Assembly: GCF_001592825.1 (NCBI RefSeq)
Contig: NZ_LTZG01000011.1
Span: forward strand, 186,001 to 250,000
Reading direction: 5' to 3'
Source of the DNA: Planococcus maritimus
GTDB lineage: Bacteria > Bacillota > Bacilli > Bacillales_A > Planococcaceae
DNA: 64,000 nt
The stretch's first letter is position 1. Each line of letters opens with the position of its first letter. The notes under the pieces are model-generated. The model did no database searches and was not told the DNA's origin. It saw nothing but the letters and a program-made list of their open reading frames with translations. The translations under genes and the position numbers were made by a program. This document shows positions 53,963 to 63,451 of the stretch, piece after piece.

Positions 53963-55270
53963 CTATATAGAATCAATCTCCAATATCTTTTTCACCGCAT
54001 AATCCGCGCCTCTGTCTCTCGAGACATTTCGCCAGTATCGTAAATTGTCTTTAGAAACCTCTTCTAACTCATTCAATGCCGTGGCCAATTGTTCCTTGCT
54101 GAAATTATTCGGATCCAGCACTTTTCCTAAATTATGCTTTTCGATGTCGTAAGCGATATTAAACTGATCGCTCGAAAATGGCAGGATGACCATCTCTTTT
54201 CCGTGGTACATCGCTTCCGTTAAGGTGTTGCAGCCCCCGTGGAAGACCACGGTGTCGACATACTGCATCAGCGCCACTTGAGGGATAAACCCTTCGATGA
54301 TCGTATTCGGCGAACTGTATTTCTGAAGTGCCTCCGCATGGCTTCCTGCCGAAACAATCAACAGCGCATCCGGATGGCTTGCTCTCGCCGACAAGATCAG
54401 TTTTTCCAGCACGTCTTTCCGGTTCGATAAAAACGTCCCCAAGCTGATCATGATTTTCTTTTCGTCAGTCTCTATTCGTTTCATCCACTCTTCATCTAAA
54501 GCCACCGCTTGGAATGAATTCCCGATAAACAGCTCTTTCGGGTTTTCTTCGTGTTTTTCGTTATCGTTGAAATCAAAATAATTGTAGATGACCGCAATTT
54601 CCGACACTAAGCTAAACGCATTGCTGATGGGGTCGATCGATTTATTTTTCGTGATGATACTATTGAACACTTCCGTAAACTCTTGCTGTGTTTGGGTGGA
54701 CACTTGCTTGAGCTTCGCCAAATCGCCCTCTTCGACCGTGATCGCCTCGGGCCAGTTTTTCGGCACGTTGAAATACCGCCCGTCTCGTGGAATGGTGTTT
54801 GGATGGGGCGGGCAGAACGTCACAAACGGCAGCCCCAAGAAATATAAGCTCAGCGTAACTGAATAAGACAGGATATCGACGACATAAAGATCCACATCCA
54901 GGGAATCATCGATGACTTTAATATTGTCGATCAACTTTTGCGGGTTATACAGCATATCCGCTTTTCTATGGTGGGACTGCGTGATCAGTGTTTCCACTGC
55001 ACCTTTTTTGGTCGACTCGAAGAATTCTTCGAGTCTCATTCTCTCCGTATCCGGTTGGACGGTGTCTTCACTTGTCCCCGTATTTTTATTGGCACTGATG
55101 TCGATCTCGTAGAAATTCAAGTTATCTTCCAAAATCTTGTCCTTAAATTCGATGCTGCAGCCAAAAGTCACTTCTGCACCGTGTGCTTGAAAACTTTTCG
55201 CCAACACGAGCAAGGGGTTAAAATGCGAGTAAAAAGGAGGACTGATAAAGAAGATTTTTCTATACTTCAT
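53963..55270 (-). CDS. GT1-type UDP-glycosyltransferase
   Basis: A 435-residue GT-B glycosyltransferase. The N-terminal acceptor domain starts FFISPPFYSHFNPLLVLAKSFQAHG. The C-terminal donor domain has LISLGTFLSNR-like strand (IMISLGTF), EGFIPQVALMQYVDTVVFHGGCNTLTEAMYHGKEMVILPFSSDQF (pieces), the GT1 signature with its HGG and DQ. It resembles macrolide/MGT-type transferases acting on lipophilic acceptors. Its start lies inside the preceding GT4 gene (11-bp overlap; AGAAGGAG inside that gene serves it). A glycolipid, carotenoid or secondary metabolite target is possible. Confidence 0.87.
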   Translation of the reverse strand: MKYRKIFFISPPFYSHFNPLLVLAKSFQAHGAEVTFGCSIEFKDKILEDNLNFYEIDISANKNTGTSEDTVQPDTERMRLEEFFESTKKGAVETLITQSHHRKADMLYNPQKLIDNIKVIDDSLDVDLYVVDILSYSVTLSLYFLGLPFVTFCPPHPNTIPRDGRYFNVPKNWPEAITVEEGDLAKLKQVSTQTQQEFTEVFNSIITKNKSIDPISNAFSLVSEIAVIYNYFDFNDNEKHEENPKELFIGNSFQAVALDEEWMKRIETDEKKIMISLGTFLSNRKDVLEKLILSARASHPDALLIVSAGSHAEALQKYSSPNTIIEGFIPQVALMQYVDTVVFHGGCNTLTEAMYHGKEMVILPFSSDQFNIAYDIEKHNLGKVLDPNNFSKEQLATALNELEEVSKDNLRYWRNVSRDRGADYAVKKILEIDSI

Positions 55271-57299
55271 TGGCAGTTTCTCCTTCTAGGGACAAATAAA
55301 ATGACACGAACTCTTTTGAAATGTTTTGAATCGAAAAGTGTTCATCCACTGTTCGCTGTCCTGCCGCTTGAATTTTTTGAATGGCTGCTGGATCAATTAA
55401 AGAATCATACAAATGGCTTTCGGTTTCTTTCGCGATCGTTTCCCAATTGCTGGTGTCGATCAAAAATCCATTTTCGCCATTCCTCATATAACTTTTCACT
55501 CCGCCTTTGATTGGGCCGAGCGTTAGGAAGCCCATCGACATCGCTTCTAATATGGCGATGCCAAACTCTTCTTTGACACTTGAGCACAGATAGATATGCG
55601 GATAGTCAAAGTCTTTCTTGATGATCGTCCGTTCAAGCGAGCGGATGTCCCCATTCGACATGGCCCCTTTATGGATAAACCGGCCTTTGAACTCAGGATG
55701 CTTTTGCACGAAATCCTCGAAGAACTCCATCACCATTTTTTCTTCTGGACTCGGGTTTTCTAAGTCTCCTCCGATAATGAGAAGATTGTGAGTGTCTGAG
55801 AGCTTGGAGTTTGCCCACGCTTTGAGCAGTTCCATCTGCCCTTTTAACACGGCCAATCTCCCGACATTCAAGATGATAGGTTTTTCAAAGAAAGCTTTAT
55901 TGGTTTCACTCCATTCCGCAAGTGGGTTGGGAGAGTTCTCGATGTCTTCTGCATCCATCGCTTGGGCGGTGTGTATGCCTTCACCGATCATTTTGATCTT
56001 GCTATTTACAGCCTCGTCCTGAAATTGAGGGAAATAGACTGCCAGTTCTGTTTGCACATCTCCGTTGCCGATTCCGACGATTCCGTCGCTTGTGTGGATC
56101 AATTCATCGCCTATTTTGATTTTGTTGAGTTTTTCAATCAGCTCGTTAAATTCTAGTGCTTTTATGTGCCCCGCTCCATCAAACATATTTCGGTGCGGGT
56201 CTGGCGTTAGCGTAAAGACCAGTTTGCTGTCTAACTCCTTAGCTAAATGAGCCACCGCTTTCGACGCATTGTCTAAAAACCGGATGTGAAAGACGTCCGG
56301 CTCTATATTCGCCTGTTTCAAGAAATGGGCGATTTGCCGTTTGATAAAGAGCTCTCGTTTAATAAACTTGTCTGATCTGGACTGATCCAAATAGATCGGC
56401 AATCGGATAAAGACGTGTTTATCGCCGTGAAAGCTGATAAACGGCTTGGTGGATGCTTGCGTGATTGTAATCGTAAACACATGGGCAATCTGATCATCTT
56501 TCGATACTTCTTCACCCAAGGATTTCAATAACACCGCTAAGCCGCCGTTGTTTCCTTTGCCACTATCTTCAAAATCCCCGTAAAACATCGACTGCAAAAT
56601 CGACGTGCCTTGCTTATCGAACGTGCCATCGCTCTGGAGAAAATCCAAATAACTATCCACAAACACTTGGTTGTGGTCGTTTCGGATGTGCTCGTCCACA
56701 ACGGCGGGATCCATCGTTTCCAGTGGAGACAGACTCATCAAGGCATTCATTCCTTGGATTTTGATGCTGTCCGGGTAATCAAGGGCCAATAATTGGGTTA
56801 GGGCATCTATAGATTCCTGTTTGTTAAAACGCTCCACATAGTCCAGCAAGATCGAAACGATTTCGAAATCCTGTCCGTATTGCTGAAGCATCGAACCGAT
56901 CTCGTCATCACTTAACAAATCCAACTCACATTCAATGCACAGATCCACAACATGATAAAGCTTTTGACTATCGACTTGCCGGGTGACGAGTAAGTCTTTT
57001 ATTTTTCTTTCTATAGTTGGCTTAATCTCGTCGTTGAATAAAGTCAAAATCGCATCGACGATAAATCGGTCCGTAGTGGGATGCTGTCCTAAAAAAGCCA
57101 GTAATCCATCAATGTCCTTATCGTCTAGCTTCTTGTTCAGCTCGAGTTGCTTGATCATTCGAATGTGCTCGATCACTCTTTGTTCATCGGAACTAATAGC
57201 CGTGCCGTTATTTATGTACTCCTCCAAAAATTGAAGTGGGTAACTGTCATTGCTTTCGTGGCCGTAAACTTGATTTCTGAACTCTATGAATTCGTTCAT
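55260..57299 (-). CDS. GT4-type glycosyltransferase with a helical N-terminal extension
   Basis: A 679-residue protein. Residues 1-230 form an all-helical HEAT-like repeat region (DIDGLLAFLGQHPTTDRFIVDAIL, SLLDYVERF-type helices) with no family I can name. Residues ~245-679 are a GT-B transferase of family 4: FHGDKHVFIRLPIY, LGNGDVQTE-like GIGNGDVQTELAVYFP, GRLAVLKGQMELLKAWAN, GGDLENPSPEEK and CSSVKEEFGIAILEAMSMG (the ExxxxxxxE donor site; pieces). It is co-transcribed and overlapping with a GT1 gene, suggesting two sequential sugar transfers. Confidence 0.85.
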   Translation of the reverse strand: MNEFIEFRNQVYGHESNDSYPLQFLEEYINNGTAISSDEQRVIEHIRMIKQLELNKKLDDKDIDGLLAFLGQHPTTDRFIVDAILTLFNDEIKPTIERKIKDLLVTRQVDSQKLYHVVDLCIECELDLLSDDEIGSMLQQYGQDFEIVSILLDYVERFNKQESIDALTQLLALDYPDSIKIQGMNALMSLSPLETMDPAVVDEHIRNDHNQVFVDSYLDFLQSDGTFDKQGTSILQSMFYGDFEDSGKGNNGGLAVLLKSLGEEVSKDDQIAHVFTITITQASTKPFISFHGDKHVFIRLPIYLDQSRSDKFIKRELFIKRQIAHFLKQANIEPDVFHIRFLDNASKAVAHLAKELDSKLVFTLTPDPHRNMFDGAGHIKALEFNELIEKLNKIKIGDELIHTSDGIVGIGNGDVQTELAVYFPQFQDEAVNSKIKMIGEGIHTAQAMDAEDIENSPNPLAEWSETNKAFFEKPIILNVGRLAVLKGQMELLKAWANSKLSDTHNLLIIGGDLENPSPEEKMVMEFFEDFVQKHPEFKGRFIHKGAMSNGDIRSLERTIIKKDFDYPHIYLCSSVKEEFGIAILEAMSMGFLTLGPIKGGVKSYMRNGENGFLIDTSNWETIAKETESHLYDSLIDPAAIQKIQAAGQRTVDEHFSIQNISKEFVSFYLSLEGETANEV

Positions 57300-57503
57300 T
57301 TTTCATCCCCCGATGCTTTCAGTAGATTAGTTTATCCCTACTCTATACCACCAGGAGTGATACTATATGCGCATGCAGTTCTCTATTCTTTTTAACACAA
57401 CGAAAGATGCCAACTATTGCCAAAACTATTGAAGCAATTAGGGGCAAATTTACTTTGTTCCTTATACAATATGTCTTCATATCCATCACGGAATGCAGGG
57501 CAA
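57300..57503. other. Region upstream of the glycosyltransferase pair
   Basis: Mostly AT-rich, no clear gene. A 21-codon + strand frame begins at an ATG after AGGAGTGATACT (about 57351-57370) but its translation is not convincing. Confidence 0.3.
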
Positions 57504-57545
57504 TAAAAAACCACACCCGCCAAGTCGGTTTGGCAAGTGTGGAAA
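57504..57545 (-). terminator. Terminator of the 57590 gene
   Basis: On the - strand CCACACTTGCCAA pairs with TTGGCGGGTGTGG around six bases, followed by TTTTTTATT. Confidence 0.88.
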
Positions 57546-57589
57546 TCTAGTATGTGTTTGAAAGCTGAGCCATCTGACTAGGCTGCGTA

Positions 57590-58045
57590 TTATTTATGCA
57601 CAGCCGCAATCTCTTCCATCAATCCGACCCAGTCGTCTCTCGTGAAATCATACAACTCCAGCTCGGTTTTTCTCAACACCATATGGATGCTGTCGAATTT
57701 GTCGTCCGACCGGAAGCGCCACCAGCTTTTCGCCGTCGACGTCTGCGTTCCTGGCTCATAATACGTCAAAGTGATTTCCGGATCGACGATGTCTTCTACC
57801 CGGTCAATGTCCAATAGGTTATGCGGAAAATCGATATAAAGGCCGAGCGCCGATTTATGAGGCGTGATCGAGCCGATTTTGTATTCTGATTGTGCGTCCC
57901 GCTTCTCAAGCGCCTCACTCCACGGAACCGGATTGTCGCTCAGGATCAAGGTCCGTCCCTCTTCATTTGTCTCCACTCGGCAATTTGGCAAGCTGTTGAA
58001 GACATCTGTCATTTCGTTCATTTTTTGTTCGACCATTTTATTCAT
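57590..58045 (-). CDS. Protein of unknown function
   Basis: A 151-residue soluble protein I do not recognise. It has no signal peptide, cysteine cluster or known motif. Acidic and tryptophan-containing stretches (LYIDFPHNLLDID, TAKSWWRFRSDDKFDS) suggest a compact alpha/beta fold. I chose the ATG at 58045 because the GAGAGG site is too close to the earlier ATG at 58057. It has its own terminator and no operon partners. Confidence 0.7.
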   Translation of the reverse strand: MNKMVEQKMNEMTDVFNSLPNCRVETNEEGRTLILSDNPVPWSEALEKRDAQSEYKIGSITPHKSALGLYIDFPHNLLDIDRVEDIVDPEITLTYYEPGTQTSTAKSWWRFRSDDKFDSIHMVLRKTELELYDFTRDDWVGLMEEIAAVHK

Positions 58046-58135
58046 TTGGCAATTCATCCTCTCAATTCATCTAGCTACTTGCCTATTATTCTATCACGTT
58101 CACCAGGCGGCTCTTTGTTTCACTTCCTTAAATTA

Positions 58136-58188
58136 AAAACGACCTTGTACCAAGCATGTTCTATGCCTCGTACAAGATCGCTCGTTTT
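58136..58188 (-). terminator. Terminator of the short-chain fatty acid carrier
   Basis: On the - strand AAAACGA...CTTGTAC...CAT pairs with ATG...GTACAAG-TCGTTTT, followed by TTAATTT. Confidence 0.8.
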
Positions 58189-58191
58189 TCA

Positions 58192-59511
58192 TTATAAGAA
58201 CAATAAGCCCAATCCAATCACGACACCGCTCACAACTAAGACGATGACGCAAAAGCCCATGATGTCTTTTGCTTTGAGCCCGGCTATGGCGAGTGCCGGC
58301 AAGGCCCAGAACGGCTGGATCATATTCGTCCAAGCGTCGCCCCATGCTACCGCCATGGCGACTTTCGCCGGTTCACTGCCAAGCATTTCTGCCGCTTCGA
58401 GCATAATCGGCGCTTGGACAGCCCACTGCCCGCCACCGGAAGGCACGAAAAAGTTCACGAGCCCAGCGCTTAAGAACGCGAATAGCGGGAAGGTGTCGGC
58501 TGTGGATATGCTGACGAAGGCTTCTGAAATGACCGCTGCGAGTCCTGATGCTGTCATCATGCCCATGATGCCTGCATAAAACGGGAACTGGACGATGATG
58601 GCGCCTGCGCCTTTGACCGCTTCTTGAACAGCGCTCAAATACTTGCTCGGCGTCCCGTGGAACAAGATGCCGAGGAACAAGAACATGAAGTTGACCAAGT
58701 CGAGCGTTAACGCAAATCCGTTGTTGACGAAATAATAAATAATAAATGCAATACCTAAAGCGCCGATGACCATCGACAAGATCCAGCTGTTCTCCAAACG
58801 CTCCGCTGGGGTCATGTTCCCTTTTGACGGAACGTCTTCAACCGGCGGATCGACCAGTACCTGTGGGTCGACAGTTACTGCGTCTTCTTTTTTCGGCATC
58901 ATCAAGCGGTTCAATAGCGGTACGATAATGACCAAAGCCGCAATGATAATCAAATTATAGCTGGAGAAAATGGTTTCCGACGTCGGAATAATCCCGATCG
59001 CGTCCACAAACGGATGCCCTTCTGTCGCGATCGATAACGGAATCGACCCTGAAAAACCAGCGTGCCAAATCAAAAATCCGGAATACGCACTCGCAATCAA
59101 TAAGCGGTAATCGACATTTTCGACACGCTTCGCCAATTCTTTCGCAAACAAAGCTCCGATGACCAAACCGAAGCCCCAGTTGATCCAACTCGCCGCAAGC
59201 GACACAATCGTCACCCACAAAATCGCACTGCCTGGCGACTTTGCAAAACTCGCCAGCTTCCCGAGACCCTTCTTGAAAATCGGGCTGCTCGCCAGCACGA
59301 AGCCTGTGACGAGTACCAATACCATTTGCATCGAGAACGCCAAAAGCGCCCAGAAGCCCTCACCCCAAAACGCCACCATCTGTACAGGCGACGAATCCGT
59401 TAAGCCTAAGCCTAACCCGAAGACCACAACCGTCAAAATGATGACGAATAAAAACGGATCGGGTAAATAACGCTCCATTAAATTGTTCGAAAATCGTGTA
59501 ATCGCTTTCAA
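58192..59511 (-). CDS. AtoE-family short-chain fatty acid transporter
   Basis: A 439-residue membrane protein with about 11-12 helices. NLMERYLPDPFLFVIILTVVVF, WGFGLVIGALFAKELAK, HAGFSGSIPLSIA and VNFFVPSGGGQWAVQAPIMLEAAEM (pieces) match AtoE, a carrier of acetoacetate, butyrate or similar acids. Start is TTG at 59511 with AAAGGGGAG before it. It complements the hydroxybutyrate dehydrogenase/GntP genes at 29.6-31.7 kb in short-chain acid use, though no CoA-transferase is in view. Confidence 0.92.
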   Translation of the reverse strand: MKAITRFSNNLMERYLPDPFLFVIILTVVVFGLGLGLTDSSPVQMVAFWGEGFWALLAFSMQMVLVLVTGFVLASSPIFKKGLGKLASFAKSPGSAILWVTIVSLAASWINWGFGLVIGALFAKELAKRVENVDYRLLIASAYSGFLIWHAGFSGSIPLSIATEGHPFVDAIGIIPTSETIFSSYNLIIIAALVIIVPLLNRLMMPKKEDAVTVDPQVLVDPPVEDVPSKGNMTPAERLENSWILSMVIGALGIAFIIYYFVNNGFALTLDLVNFMFLFLGILFHGTPSKYLSAVQEAVKGAGAIIVQFPFYAGIMGMMTASGLAAVISEAFVSISTADTFPLFAFLSAGLVNFFVPSGGGQWAVQAPIMLEAAEMLGSEPAKVAMAVAWGDAWTNMIQPFWALPALAIAGLKAKDIMGFCVIVLVVSGVVIGLGLLFL

Positions 59512-59610
59512 TTCTTATCTCCCCTTTGCCAAAATGTTCACTGCACTTCCAATGCTACCTCATTTAAGCCGGTTCGTCTGCGGGAAACAGGAAAAAAGAG
59601 GGCACGGTTT

Positions 59611-59765
59611 TGTCCCTGTGCACCACACAATTTATACACAATTTATAAAGTTGCATAAACAGAAAAACACCTCCCAGAACAGCCGCCCCGGGAGAAGGTA
59701 AAATGAATGCCCCATAAATTGTCGTGTATTGTCAGAATCGTTTAGAATTGTTTCGTGCACAGGGA
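59611..59765. repeat. Two repeat units in opposite orientation
   Basis: Reverse unit at 59611-59632 and forward unit at 59745-59765 (GTTTCG variant), the latter with a degenerate half unit (AATTGTCGTGTATTGTCAG) before it, exactly as before the glpK unit at 32124. Lies in the divergent region 59512-59814, otherwise without features. Confidence 0.85.
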
Positions 59766-59814
59766 CGCAAGGGTACAGATAGATAGAGAGAAACTAACAT
59801 TAGGAGCTGAGCTT

Positions 59815-60714
59815 GTGGAATACAATACAATAACAGAAAAAACGGCCATCATCACGGGGGCCAATAGCGGACTCGGGTTGGAAACGGCCAAATCGTTCGC
59901 CCGTCTAGGCGCCCGGATCATTTTGGCGGTCCGCAATCTCGATAAAGGAACAGCCGCGAAACAGGAAATTCTAGATGAATCTCCTGAAGCCACGATCGAG
60001 GTAATGCAGCTCGACTTGTCTGATTTGGAGAGCGTACGCGCTTTTGCAGAGACTTTCACTAGCCGCTTCGATTCACTCGATTTGCTGATTAACAATGCGG
60101 GCGTCATGACGCCTCCTTATACGAAGACGAAAGACGGTTTTGAGCTGCAGTTCGGCAGCAACCATCTCGGGCATTTTGCGTTGACGGGACGGCTTTTGCC
60201 TTTGCTGCTCCGCACCGACAATTCGCGTGTAGTGACACTGAGCAGCTTGGCGCACCGAAATTCCGCCATTTACTTTGACAACCTCGACGGCTCGAACGGT
60301 TATAAAGCGATGAAGTTTTATGGCCAAAGTAAATTAGCGAATTTAATGTTTGCGACTGAACTCGATGAGCGGCTCAAGCAGCACGGTGTATCGACGCTCA
60401 GTCTCGCGTGCCATCCCGGGATTTCTGCGACCAATCTATTTAAGATCGGGAACCGGGAAATGCCTCGCATTTTCAAAGGACTCCTGCACCGCTATTTGCA
60501 GCCGGCGACGATGGGCGCACTCCCGACTGTCTATGCCGCAACGGAAGCTGACCTAACCGGCGGCGAATACATCGGGCCGGACGGCAAAGGCCGACGCAAA
60601 GGCTATCCGGCTCTAGAGCAACCGGACCCGGCAGTGAACGACGCGGCTGTTCGCCAGAAACTATGGGACGTTTCCGAAAAATTGACCGGCGTGACGTTCA
60701 ACTTCAGCAAGTAA
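59815..60714 (+). CDS. Short-chain dehydrogenase (retinol dehydrogenase-like)
   Basis: A 299-residue SDR: AIITGANSGLGLETAKSFA (NADP site), LLINNAGVMTPPY, FGSNHLGHFALTG, VTLSSLAH and the catalytic YGQSKLANLMFA (Tyr-x-x-x-Lys). The pattern is that of the RDH11-like/WW-oxidoreductase SDR branch; real substrate unknown. I chose the GTG at 59815 (AGGAG 8 bp before). A longer reading from 59755 would begin inside the repeat unit and is rejected. Confidence 0.87.
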   Translation: MEYNTITEKTAIITGANSGLGLETAKSFARLGARIILAVRNLDKGTAAKQEILDESPEATIEVMQLDLSDLESVRAFAETFTSRFDSLDLLINNAGVMTPPYTKTKDGFELQFGSNHLGHFALTGRLLPLLLRTDNSRVVTLSSLAHRNSAIYFDNLDGSNGYKAMKFYGQSKLANLMFATELDERLKQHGVSTLSLACHPGISATNLFKIGNREMPRIFKGLLHRYLQPATMGALPTVYAATEADLTGGEYIGPDGKGRRKGYPALEQPDPAVNDAAVRQKLWDVSEKLTGVTFNFSK

Positions 60715-60744
60715 CTCTTATCAAATTAACTACGTCCAGACACA

Positions 60745-60792
60745 AAAGCGAGCGTATGCGGCCTCCTTCGGGAAACACCGCATACGCTTTTC
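60745..60792 (+). terminator. Terminator of the SDR gene
   Basis: GCGTATGCGG pairs perfectly with CCGCATACGC around a 16-base loop, followed by TTTTCTGG. Confidence 0.8.
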
Positions 60793-60973
60793 TGGCACTC
60801 AATTTAATCGCTGATGCTTGAAACCCCTTCATTAAGGATATAGTAGCTGTACAATGTTTTTTCGTTCGGTATCACATACTTTGTTCTACTCCAAATTTTT
60901 TCACAATCAATTTCAGAAGACACTTAAAACGGAACCGAACGACAGGCGTGATACTCATTAGGAGGTCTCTATC

Positions 60974-62503
60974 ATGAACCCACAAATTTTAATCGTCGGA
61001 GCGGGCCCCACTGGCTTGGCTCTGGCCTATAGCCTGGCGCGTCAAGGCGTGCCGTTTCGCATCATCGACCGCAATGCAGGCACCGGCACCGCCTCCCGCG
61101 CACTCGCTGTCCATGCGCGCATACTAGAGCAATACGACCAGCTCGGCCTTGCCAAACGCAACATCAACTGCGGGCATCCGATTTTGTCGCTCGATGTCAG
61201 CGACGGACAAAAAGTGCGAGCCCAATTGAAATTCCATGAACTCGGCAAAGGATTAAGCCCGTTTCCGTTTATCTTAAGTTTGCCGCAAGACGAGCACGAA
61301 AAAATTCTCGTCGACGAATTAAGCAAAATCGGTGTCGAAGTCGAATGGAACACGTCCCTGCTGTCATTTGAAGATTCAGGAGATGGTGTGAAGACTGTCT
61401 TGCAGCAGCAAGGCCATTCAGAAGAAACCGCCGAATTCGCTTACCTATGCGGATGCGACGGCGCCGGCAGCATGGTCCGAAAAGGACTCGAACTGGACTT
61501 TCCCGGCGGCACCTACAAGCAATTGTTCTTTGTCGCCGATATTGAAACCGCAAAGCCCGTAGAAGACATGGAAAAGATGGACATGTACATGGACAATGAC
61601 GGCTTTATGCTTTATATGAATGTCCGCAATGCCTATACGAAACGGATCCTCGGCATCGTGCCCGAGGAATTCAACGAACGCACCGATGTCGCCTACAGCG
61701 AGGTCAACGACTATATCGAGAATAAAATCCGCGTGTCGGCCGCCAAGGTCAATTGGTTTTCTACTTACCGCGTCCATAACCGCGTCAGCGAGCGCTTCGC
61801 CAAAGGGCATATTTTTATCCTCGGCGACGCCGGCCACTTGCATAGCCCGACCGGCGGACAAGGCATGAACACTGGCATTGGGGACGCCATCAACCTCGGC
61901 TGGAAACTCGCAGCGGTCGTTTTGGAAAAAGCCGACGCCAAAATACTCGGCACTTATGAACAAGAGCGCATCGCCTTTGCGCGCCGCTTGATCTCAACGA
62001 CCGACAAAGCATTCCAGACCATCGTCAATCAAAAATTGCCCGGCACTTTACTCCGAGAATATGCCGTGCCGTACGTCTTGCCGTCCGTCTTTAAATTTGC
62101 GTTCCCATCCAAAAATGCATTCAAGGTCTTGTCGCAAATCCACATCAATTACCGAAGCAGCCTCCTAAGTAAAGGAAAAGCCGGCAAAGTGTTCGCCGGC
62201 ATGCGCTTGCCGTGGGTGGAAACCGCAAACGGCGACAACTTCGCGCCGCTGCGCTCGGTCGATTGGCAAATCCATGTATACGGCAAAGCAAAGCCCGAGC
62301 TCACCGAATTTGCGCGATCGCAGTCACTTGAACTCCACGAGTTTCCTTGGGAAGCTAGCATGAAAGACGCCGGATTCAAGCAAGACGCCATGTACTTGAT
62401 CCGGCCGGATGGCCACGTGGCGCTTGCGACCGATGGGCAATGGCTGCGCGTGTTGAATATGTACCTAGACGCTTTTGAAATTAAGGCGTTTGGAGCGAAA
62501 TAA
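60974..62503 (+). CDS. FAD-dependent aromatic-ring monooxygenase (PheA/TfdB/MhpA-like)
   Basis: A 509-residue flavoprotein: ILIVGAGPTGLALAYSLARQG is the FAD Rossmann motif, LCGCDGAGSMVRK the DG motif and FILGDAGHLHSPTGGQGMNTGIGDAINLGWKLA (pieces) the GD motif with the ribityl contacts. This is the group-A hydroxylase type that adds oxygen to phenols or polyketides. C-terminal ~110 residues are a thioredoxin-like domain. AGGAGG lies 8 bp before the ATG. Single gene; substrate unknown. Confidence 0.9.
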   Translation: MNPQILIVGAGPTGLALAYSLARQGVPFRIIDRNAGTGTASRALAVHARILEQYDQLGLAKRNINCGHPILSLDVSDGQKVRAQLKFHELGKGLSPFPFILSLPQDEHEKILVDELSKIGVEVEWNTSLLSFEDSGDGVKTVLQQQGHSEETAEFAYLCGCDGAGSMVRKGLELDFPGGTYKQLFFVADIETAKPVEDMEKMDMYMDNDGFMLYMNVRNAYTKRILGIVPEEFNERTDVAYSEVNDYIENKIRVSAAKVNWFSTYRVHNRVSERFAKGHIFILGDAGHLHSPTGGQGMNTGIGDAINLGWKLAAVVLEKADAKILGTYEQERIAFARRLISTTDKAFQTIVNQKLPGTLLREYAVPYVLPSVFKFAFPSKNAFKVLSQIHINYRSSLLSKGKAGKVFAGMRLPWVETANGDNFAPLRSVDWQIHVYGKAKPELTEFARSQSLELHEFPWEASMKDAGFKQDAMYLIRPDGHVALATDGQWLRVLNMYLDAFEIKAFGAK

Positions 62504-62519
62504 GATAGCTGAACAAATC

Positions 62520-62560
62520 AAAATGCCACATCCGCAGTATGGCTGCAGATGTGGCATTTT
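62520..62560. terminator. Terminator of the monooxygenase gene
   Basis: AAAATGCCACATC-GCAG pairs with CTGC-GATGTGGCATTTT around TATGG. Bidirectional; the - strand gene to the right also ends here. Confidence 0.88.
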
Positions 62561-62597
62561 GTGGTGTAGATCGTTGTGTGCAATTATGACAAGCCCT

Positions 62598-63155
62598 TTA
62601 ATTTTTTTGGTATTCTTCAACCAAACGTTCCAAGTTAACAAGGATCATGTAATAGTTTGACGGTAAATGAGACACTTTCTCTTCGATGTTAGACCGTGAG
62701 CTTAATTCAGGGTATATAATTTTTTGTAATTGATCTTCCACTTTCTTAAAAAAATCTGTTAAAGCGTTTAAGTATTGCAAAGAGTTCGCGTCAATATTTT
62801 CATACACTCTCGATAATTCTAAATTTCCTTGGTATTGATCTTGAGCTTCCAATTCCATTTTTTGCAATTGATTTAGATTCACTTTTTGCATCTCATTTGA
62901 CCGTAGCCAGTTTAAATCTACTGTCTCTAGAGTAACCTCTAATTGATCCAGAAAAATATCATCCGAATTTGCATTATTGAGCATACTTTCTATTTCTTCA
63001 AATTTGCTATCGTATTTATCCGTAAAACCATGCTGAACGGTGACGGATTTTGTGTAGCCGATGGGTGAAAAAGGATACACATAACCGCTAACACTTATAA
63101 CTAAAGTTAGGAATAGGGCAATGCTTAAAATAAGTAGAATAATTTTCTTTTTCAA
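62598..63155 (-). CDS. Small membrane-anchored protein of unknown function
   Basis: A 185-residue protein: basic MKKKII, a hydrophobic segment (LLILSIALFLTLVISVSGYVY), then a soluble helical domain with likely coiled coil (EIESMLNNANSDDIFLDQLE, LNQLQKMELEAQDQYQ; pieces). Likely a single-pass or exported protein; no lipobox. TTG start at 63155 after GGAGTGAG. Function unknown; single gene. Confidence 0.72.
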   Translation of the reverse strand: MKKKIILLILSIALFLTLVISVSGYVYPFSPIGYTKSVTVQHGFTDKYDSKFEEIESMLNNANSDDIFLDQLEVTLETVDLNWLRSNEMQKVNLNQLQKMELEAQDQYQGNLELSRVYENIDANSLQYLNALTDFFKKVEDQLQKIIYPELSSRSNIEEKVSHLPSNYYMILVNLERLVEEYQKN

Positions 63156-63384
63156 TTCGGCTCACTCCATAAACCAGTATATGGAACATTCAACTCTATT
63201 TAACTTTAACTAATTTTCTAATAATTGTAAACATTAATATTATTTGTGGTTTTTAGCGGTTGCTAGACCGTCAAAAATGATGTGTAATAAGTAAAACCTT
63301 GCTCTATAAATTCGTTTACACAAGATATTTTACGCTCTCCCGCGTACTGTCAGAATCCTTACTATTCTCATTTGTACAAAAAAC

Positions 63385-63427
63385 AAAAAAGCAGGCCGTC
63401 ACGAACTTCCGTGATGGCCTGCTTCTT
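63385..63427 (-). terminator. Terminator of the sugar dehydrogenase gene
   Basis: On the - strand AAGCAGGCC-TCACGG pairs with CGTGA-GGCCTGC, followed by TTTTTTG. Confidence 0.85.
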
Positions 63428-63451
63428 TACTATTTACTGATCGCCGACAAC

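Noticed and set aside
59755-59814. N-terminal extension of the SDR gene beginning with a GTG inside a repeat unit
   Set aside because: No ribosome site; the GTG at 59815 has AGGAG at proper distance and begins a normal SDR N-terminus.
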